A stretch of DNA of 9,621 nucleotides from JBJKPP01 sp046706145 (GTDB taxonomy: Bacteria; Bacteroidota; Ignavibacteria; Ignavibacteriales; Ignavibacteriaceae), in contig JBJKPP010000041.1 in the NCBI GenBank assembly GCA_046706145.1, positions 1 through 9,621 of the forward strand, in the 5' to 3' direction. Numbering within the stretch: position 1 is the first letter of the stretch; the number at the start of each line of letters is the position of its first letter. Below, one piece after another: positions 5,972 through 9,621 of this stretch. Position numbers and translations under genes: made by a program. The notes under the pieces were generated by a model. It was not told the DNA's origin, ran no database searches, and saw only the letters and a list, made by a program, of their open reading frames with translations.

Positions 5972-6987
5972 TTGTATTAGGAATAGAAAGTTCATGTGAT
6001 GAGACATCCGTTTCTGTTCTGGAGGATGAGAAAGTTCTTGTAAATCTTATTTCTTCACAAGATTTCCATGCTGAGTTTGGTGGAGTAGTTCCCGAACTTT
6101 CCAGCAGAGCGCACCTGCAGATAATTATTCCACTTTTAAAAAATGCTTTAAAGAAGACAAAATTAGAATTAAAAGATATGGATTTAGTCTGTGCAACAGC
6201 GGGGCCAGGATTAATCGGCGCCTTGATTGTTGGACTAACCTTTGCAAAAGGATTAGCGTTCTCACTCAAAAAACCATTTGTAGGTGTTAATCATATAGAA
6301 GGTCACATTTATTCCGGATTTTTAATGAATGACAAACCGGAATTTCCATTTCTTGTATTGGTTGTCTCCGGCGGGCATACTCTGCTGTTACTGGTAAAAA
6401 GCTTTACGGATATTATTCAGCTTGGAACTACTTTAGACGATGCAGCAGGAGAAGCTTTCGATAAAGTTTCCAAAATGCTGGGGTTCGGCTATCCTGGAGG
6501 TCCTAAAATTCAGAAGCATGCAGAGACTGGAAATTCGGAGGCGACAGTGTTTCCCGTTGCGCAAATTGATAGTACTTATGATTTTTCTTTCAGCGGGTTG
6601 AAGACTTCTGTTTTGAGATTTATTCAAAAAAATTATGGACACAATAAAATCCCAGATACTGAGAAAGATGATTTAGCTGCCTCATTTCAAAAGGCAGTTC
6701 TGAAACCGCTGGTTTCAAATACGGAAAAAGCCTTGAATGAATTTGATATTAAGTCTATTTCTTTAGTTGGAGGAGTTGCTGCCAATTCTGTTCTGAGAAA
6801 TCTTTTTTTGGAGATGGGAAGCAAATACAATAAAAAAATAGTAATACCAAAATTTGAATACTGCGGAGATAACGCTGCAATGATAGCTTACCGCGGATTG
6901 AAAATGTACGAGAACGGAATAACCCATTCCTTAAACTTTAGTCCATATCCAGGATTAAAAGAAAATCAATTTTCAAAGTACAATTAA
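5968..6987 (+). CDS. tsaD: tRNA N6-threonylcarbamoyladenosine transferase TsaD
   Basis: Transfers the threonylcarbamoyl group from threonylcarbamoyl-AMP to A37 of ANN-decoding tRNAs (t6A), working with TsaB and TsaE, neither of which is in this window. The 339 residues are standard length. Seen: GIESSCDETS at 5-14; SSRAHLQ; the metal-binding NHIEGH with H109 and H113; VSGGHT 133-138; LDDAAGEAFDKV 156-167; and CGDNAAMIAY, whose D301 is the third metal ligand. All the key residues are present. ATG 5968 lies in an ATGA overlap with the proline dehydrogenase stop, a strong sign of coupled translation. The identification is secure. Confidence 0.97.
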   Translation: MIVLGIESSCDETSVSVLEDEKVLVNLISSQDFHAEFGGVVPELSSRAHLQIIIPLLKNALKKTKLELKDMDLVCATAGPGLIGALIVGLTFAKGLAFSLKKPFVGVNHIEGHIYSGFLMNDKPEFPFLVLVVSGGHTLLLLVKSFTDIIQLGTTLDDAAGEAFDKVSKMLGFGYPGGPKIQKHAETGNSEATVFPVAQIDSTYDFSFSGLKTSVLRFIQKNYGHNKIPDTEKDDLAASFQKAVLKPLVSNTEKALNEFDIKSISLVGGVAANSVLRNLFLEMGSKYNKKIVIPKFEYCGDNAAMIAYRGLKMYENGITHSLNFSPYPGLKENQFSKYN

Positions 6988-7019
6988 ACCTTTCAGAATA
7001 TTTCTTTATCTTTTGAACC

Positions 7020-8414
7020 ATGGAAAACATTTATAAGAAAATTGAGGAAGAGTTAGATTCTCTTTCCAAAGATGAGAGAAATAGAATACTTAAGAAATTA
7101 CGTGGTGAAATTGACGGAATTGATAAAGGTTTAGTCGATTTATTGAACAAGCGGACTGTGCTTACTATTCTTATTGGGAGAATAAAAACTTCTCTGGGAA
7201 TGCCTACCTATTCACCCGAAAGGGAAAAACAGATTGCCGAGAGAATTAGTGGATTTGCTAAAGAACCGCTAAGGCCGGATGCTTTGTTAAGAATTTATGA
7301 AAGAATACTTGATGAATCCCGTGCGATGCAAAGAGAAGAAAAAGATAAAAATAAAACCTTTAATCTAAACGTGGGAAATTGGAAATCCGGTTTGGGAAAA
7401 TTATTCTCTAAAAGAGATATTTTTATAATTATACTTTTCTTTTTTGCTATGCTCGGAACCCTTTCATATATATTTCTTACCCCAAATTATTACACTGGAA
7501 AATCGCCCAGGAAATTTGAGATTACGAAAGGGGAAAGCCTTAACAAAATAGTTGATTCTCTTTATGAAGATGGAATCATTCCAAATAAGACTAATATGAA
7601 AATTGTCGCTTACTTGTTTGGTTTCCAAAGAGAGTTTAAAGCTGGAAGGTTTTTCATACCGAATGGACTTAGCTATGCTGGATTATCACAATTTTTGATG
7701 AATGGAAAAGCAGATTATCTTATCGATGTTGATTTATATAATGGTTCAACAATAAAATCACTTGGGGCACAATTAAAATATAGAGCTTTAATTGATTCTG
7801 CAGACTTTGTTAATGAGTGCCATGATACTTCATTTATAAAATCTCTTGGTTTGGAGGTTCCTTCTCTGCAAGGATATCTTCTTCCAAACGATTATAAAAT
7901 TTATCAAAGAAGTTCCGCAAAAGAAGTAATTGACACTTTATACAGCGGTTTCAAAAGATTAATGAACCAACACCTGAGGAATAGAGCTGATTCTATAGGA
8001 TTAAGTGTTCATGATGTTGTCACACTTGCTTCAATTGTTCAGGGTGAAACAAAAGAAAAGAAAGAAATGCCGAAGATTGCCAGGGTTTATTTAAATAGAC
8101 TAAAGATAGGAATGAAACTTCAAGCGGACCCAACTATTGAATTTCTTCAGACCGGTGGATGGAGAAGATTGAGCTATAAAGATCTAGAAGTCAAAAGTCC
8201 ATACAATACTTACTTAGTTTACGGGTTGCCTCCAGGCCCAATAAACAACCCCGGTAAAAGTGCCATATTGGCCACACTTTATCCAGCCGACAATAAATAT
8301 CTTTATTTTGTTGCAAATGGAACTGGAGGTCATACATTCTCAAAGACTTATCATGAACATTTGAAAAATGTAGAAAAGTATAGAGAATGGCTTCGTTCTC
8401 AGGGAACAGAATGA
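7020..8414 (+). CDS. mltG: Fusion: AroQ chorismate mutase - membrane anchor - MltG endolytic transglycosylase
   Basis: One uninterrupted 464-residue frame with two domains. Residues about 25-105 are an AroQ (CM_2) chorismate mutase, which turns chorismate into prephenate. Aligned by eye to the E. coli P-protein mutase, the active-site residues R11, R28, K39, R51, E52, S84 and Q88 correspond to R28, R45, K56, R68, E69, S100 and Q104 here; only D48 differs (S65). Residues 134-153 form one membrane helix preceded by K131-R132, so the mutase should be cytoplasmic. Residues 156-464 are MltG, the enzyme that cuts nascent glycan strands at the membrane. They carry a LysM-like start (FEITKGESLNKIVDSL), ASIVQGET with likely catalytic E343, RVYLNRLKIGMKLQADPT (D370), and YGLPPGPINNPG. 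Ordinary MltG is about 340 residues and lacks the mutase. ATG 7020 has no clear Shine-Dalgarno; the gap after tsaD is 32 bases. Both domain calls are firm; their functional link is unknown. Confidence 0.92.
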   Translation: MENIYKKIEEELDSLSKDERNRILKKLRGEIDGIDKGLVDLLNKRTVLTILIGRIKTSLGMPTYSPEREKQIAERISGFAKEPLRPDALLRIYERILDESRAMQREEKDKNKTFNLNVGNWKSGLGKLFSKRDIFIIILFFFAMLGTLSYIFLTPNYYTGKSPRKFEITKGESLNKIVDSLYEDGIIPNKTNMKIVAYLFGFQREFKAGRFFIPNGLSYAGLSQFLMNGKADYLIDVDLYNGSTIKSLGAQLKYRALIDSADFVNECHDTSFIKSLGLEVPSLQGYLLPNDYKIYQRSSAKEVIDTLYSGFKRLMNQHLRNRADSIGLSVHDVVTLASIVQGETKEKKEMPKIARVYLNRLKIGMKLQADPTIEFLQTGGWRRLSYKDLEVKSPYNTYLVYGLPPGPINNPGKSAILATLYPADNKYLYFVANGTGGHTFSKTYHEHLKNVEKYREWLRSQGTE

Positions 8415-8421
8415 TAATATC

Positions 8422-8425
8422 GAGG
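8422..8425 (+). promoter_or_regulatory. Shine-Dalgarno site supporting a GTG start
   Basis: GAGG lies eight bases before GTG 8434. The only nearby ATG (8411) is in another frame and hits a stop after eight codons, so GTG 8434 is the best start for the lipoprotein gene. Confidence 0.5.
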
Positions 8426-8433
8426 TCAAAAAA

Positions 8434-9621
8434 GTGAAAGACCTTATCCTAAGATTTAGAAAATTTGAAGAATGTTATCCTCTTTACATTTACACATCAA
8501 CTTTTCTATTCTTATCCTTTCTCATAACAATCTTTATTTATGGGTGCGCAAACCAATTACCTCCCACTGGCGGTGGAGTTGATTTAGTTCCTCCTGTTAT
8601 TACCGAAGTTTATCCGAAGAACGGAACAACAAATTTTAAAGATGATCATGTAGAAATTAGCTTTTCAAAATATGTAGATAAAAGGTCAGTTCAAGATGCG
8701 ATATTTATATCGCCTGCTATTGAAGGAATAGAATATGATTGGAGCGGCGAAGATGTAAGGTTGAACTTTTCTAACAAACTTAAAGACAGCACAACTTATG
8801 TTATTACCGTCGGAACTGATGTTGTCGATCTGCATAATCACAATAAGATGGCTTCTGCATATACATTTTCTTTTTCAACTGGTGAAAAAATCGATAGGGG
8901 AGAGATATCAGGAAAAGTTTATAGAGACAAACCAAACGGAATTCTAATTTTTGCCTATAATCTCGACAAAACTAAACCGGATCCATATAAAATAAAACCG
9001 GACTATATTTCTCAAACAGGTAAAGATGGCGGGTTTAAGCTTCTCGGTTTGGCAAATGGTGATTATAGAGTTTTTGCTGTTGATGACAAGTATAGAGATT
9101 TTATTTTTCAATCCAATCAAGATATGATTGGGATGCCTTCATCAGATATCAAAATTACTAACCAAGATTCTGTATACAACAATCTTAACTTTTTTCTAAC
9201 CAAAGTTGATACTACAAAACCAAGATTATTAAGCGCTTCCATGACTGACCGGAATCATATACTACTTAATTTTAGTTCACAAGTAGATACCTCGATTATT
9301 CATGCTTCTAATTTTTCAATAATAGACTCTACAGATAAGAAAACACTTACACCTCTCTACGCGTTCAAGGGAAATACAAAACCTACAGAAATAATTCTAG
9401 TAACAAATGAAGTAATTTCAAAAGGGCATAACGTTTATGTTATTGCAAAAAAGATAAAAGACCTTGAAGATAACATTTATGAAAATGATTCCTCATCGTT
9501 GAACATTACAGAGAGGCCTGATACAACTAAACCTTCAATATTTAAAACAATCCCATATGAAAATTCCACTTCTGTTGATTTTTCGGATCCAATAATCATC
9601 ATTTATTTTAATGATGCTTTT
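8434..9621 (+). CDS. Ig-like-domain lipoprotein, 5' part (runs off the window)
   Basis: The frame is open from GTG 8434 to the last base: 396 residues with no stop, so the gene is cut by the window edge. The N-terminus has an unusually long charged n-region, then a hydrophobic stretch (about 18-36) ending in IYGC, a plausible lipobox with lipidated C38. The mature start (CANQLPPTGGGVDLVPPVI) has the 'C...P-x-G-G...PP' look common to a Bacteroidota lipoprotein family. Residues about 48-150 resemble an SbsA-type Ig-like domain (ITEVYPKNGTT, ISFSKYVD, TYVITVGTDVVDLHNN-like, FSFSTG). Residues about 155-235 resemble a carboxypeptidase-regulatory-like beta sandwich (GEISGKVYR, DGGFKLLGLANGDYRVFAVDD). 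Further Ig-like modules follow, each opened by a DTTKP linker (near 9217 and 9520). It is presumably anchored to the outer membrane facing the periplasm or surface. No enzymatic motif was seen; the exact role is unknown. It starts 19 bases after mltG, so probably the same transcript. Confidence 0.85.
   Translation, partial: MKDLILRFRKFEECYPLYIYTSTFLFLSFLITIFIYGCANQLPPTGGGVDLVPPVITEVYPKNGTTNFKDDHVEISFSKYVDKRSVQDAIFISPAIEGIEYDWSGEDVRLNFSNKLKDSTTYVITVGTDVVDLHNHNKMASAYTFSFSTGEKIDRGEISGKVYRDKPNGILIFAYNLDKTKPDPYKIKPDYISQTGKDGGFKLLGLANGDYRVFAVDDKYRDFIFQSNQDMIGMPSSDIKITNQDSVYNNLNFFLTKVDTTKPRLLSASMTDRNHILLNFSSQVDTSIIHASNFSIIDSTDKKTLTPLYAFKGNTKPTEIILVTNEVISKGHNVYVIAKKIKDLEDNIYENDSSSLNITERPDTTKPSIFKTIPYENSTSVDFSDPIIIIYFNDAF

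Noticed and set aside
7020..8414. Possibility that the fusion is two genes or a sequencing artefact
   Set aside because: The frame is continuous, the linker (about residues 105-133) is ordinary hydrophilic sequence, both domains are complete, and there is no stop, good internal start or ribosome-binding site between them.

Overview
The window is an AT-rich, tightly packed chromosomal segment with every gene on the + strand. Protein style and gene order suggest the Bacteroidota/Ignavibacteria/Chlorobi side of the tree. The pointers are a pheT / small coiled coil / zapA / 6S RNA / RNase Y order, a monofunctional ACT-type prephenate dehydratase, and a lipoprotein with a 'C-x-x-x-x-P-x-x-G-G' start followed by Ig-like domains. 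Ignavibacteria is my best guess; this is an inference from style, not a database match.

Layout. 1-1122: 3' part of pheT (Phe-tRNA synthetase beta chain). 1125-1442: a 105-residue coiled-coil protein starting at TTG, candidate ZapB-like partner of the next gene. 1482-1778: zapA. About 1775-1990: a structured RNA that I call 6S RNA (ssrS), with a 14-bp closing stem, a central bubble and a long terminal stem. 2011-3573: rny (RNase Y). 3602-4231: coaE. 4232-5065: pheA (prephenate dehydratase). 5069-5971: proline dehydrogenase. 5968-6987: tsaD. 7020-8414: a single open frame with an AroQ-type chorismate mutase at its N-terminus and a membrane-anchored MltG lytic transglycosylase after it. 8434-9621: the start of an Ig-like-domain lipoprotein that runs off the window.

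The genes from coaE to tsaD are nearly abutting (0, 3 and -4 nt gaps), so they are probably co-transcribed. Themes are phenylalanine (charging by PheT, prephenate dehydratase, chorismate mutase), cell division and envelope (ZapA, coiled-coil partner, MltG, lipoprotein) and RNA (RNase Y, 6S RNA, TsaD). The most unusual item is the chorismate mutase-MltG fusion. All but one of the mapped chorismate mutase active-site residues are intact, and the predicted topology puts the mutase in the cytoplasm and MltG in the periplasm. A second item is a palindromic element read in frame as Ser-Asp-Arg-Gln-Ala-Gly inside coaE, with a possible degenerate relative at the end of the 105-residue gene. No mobile element, CRISPR array, tRNA or rRNA was seen.
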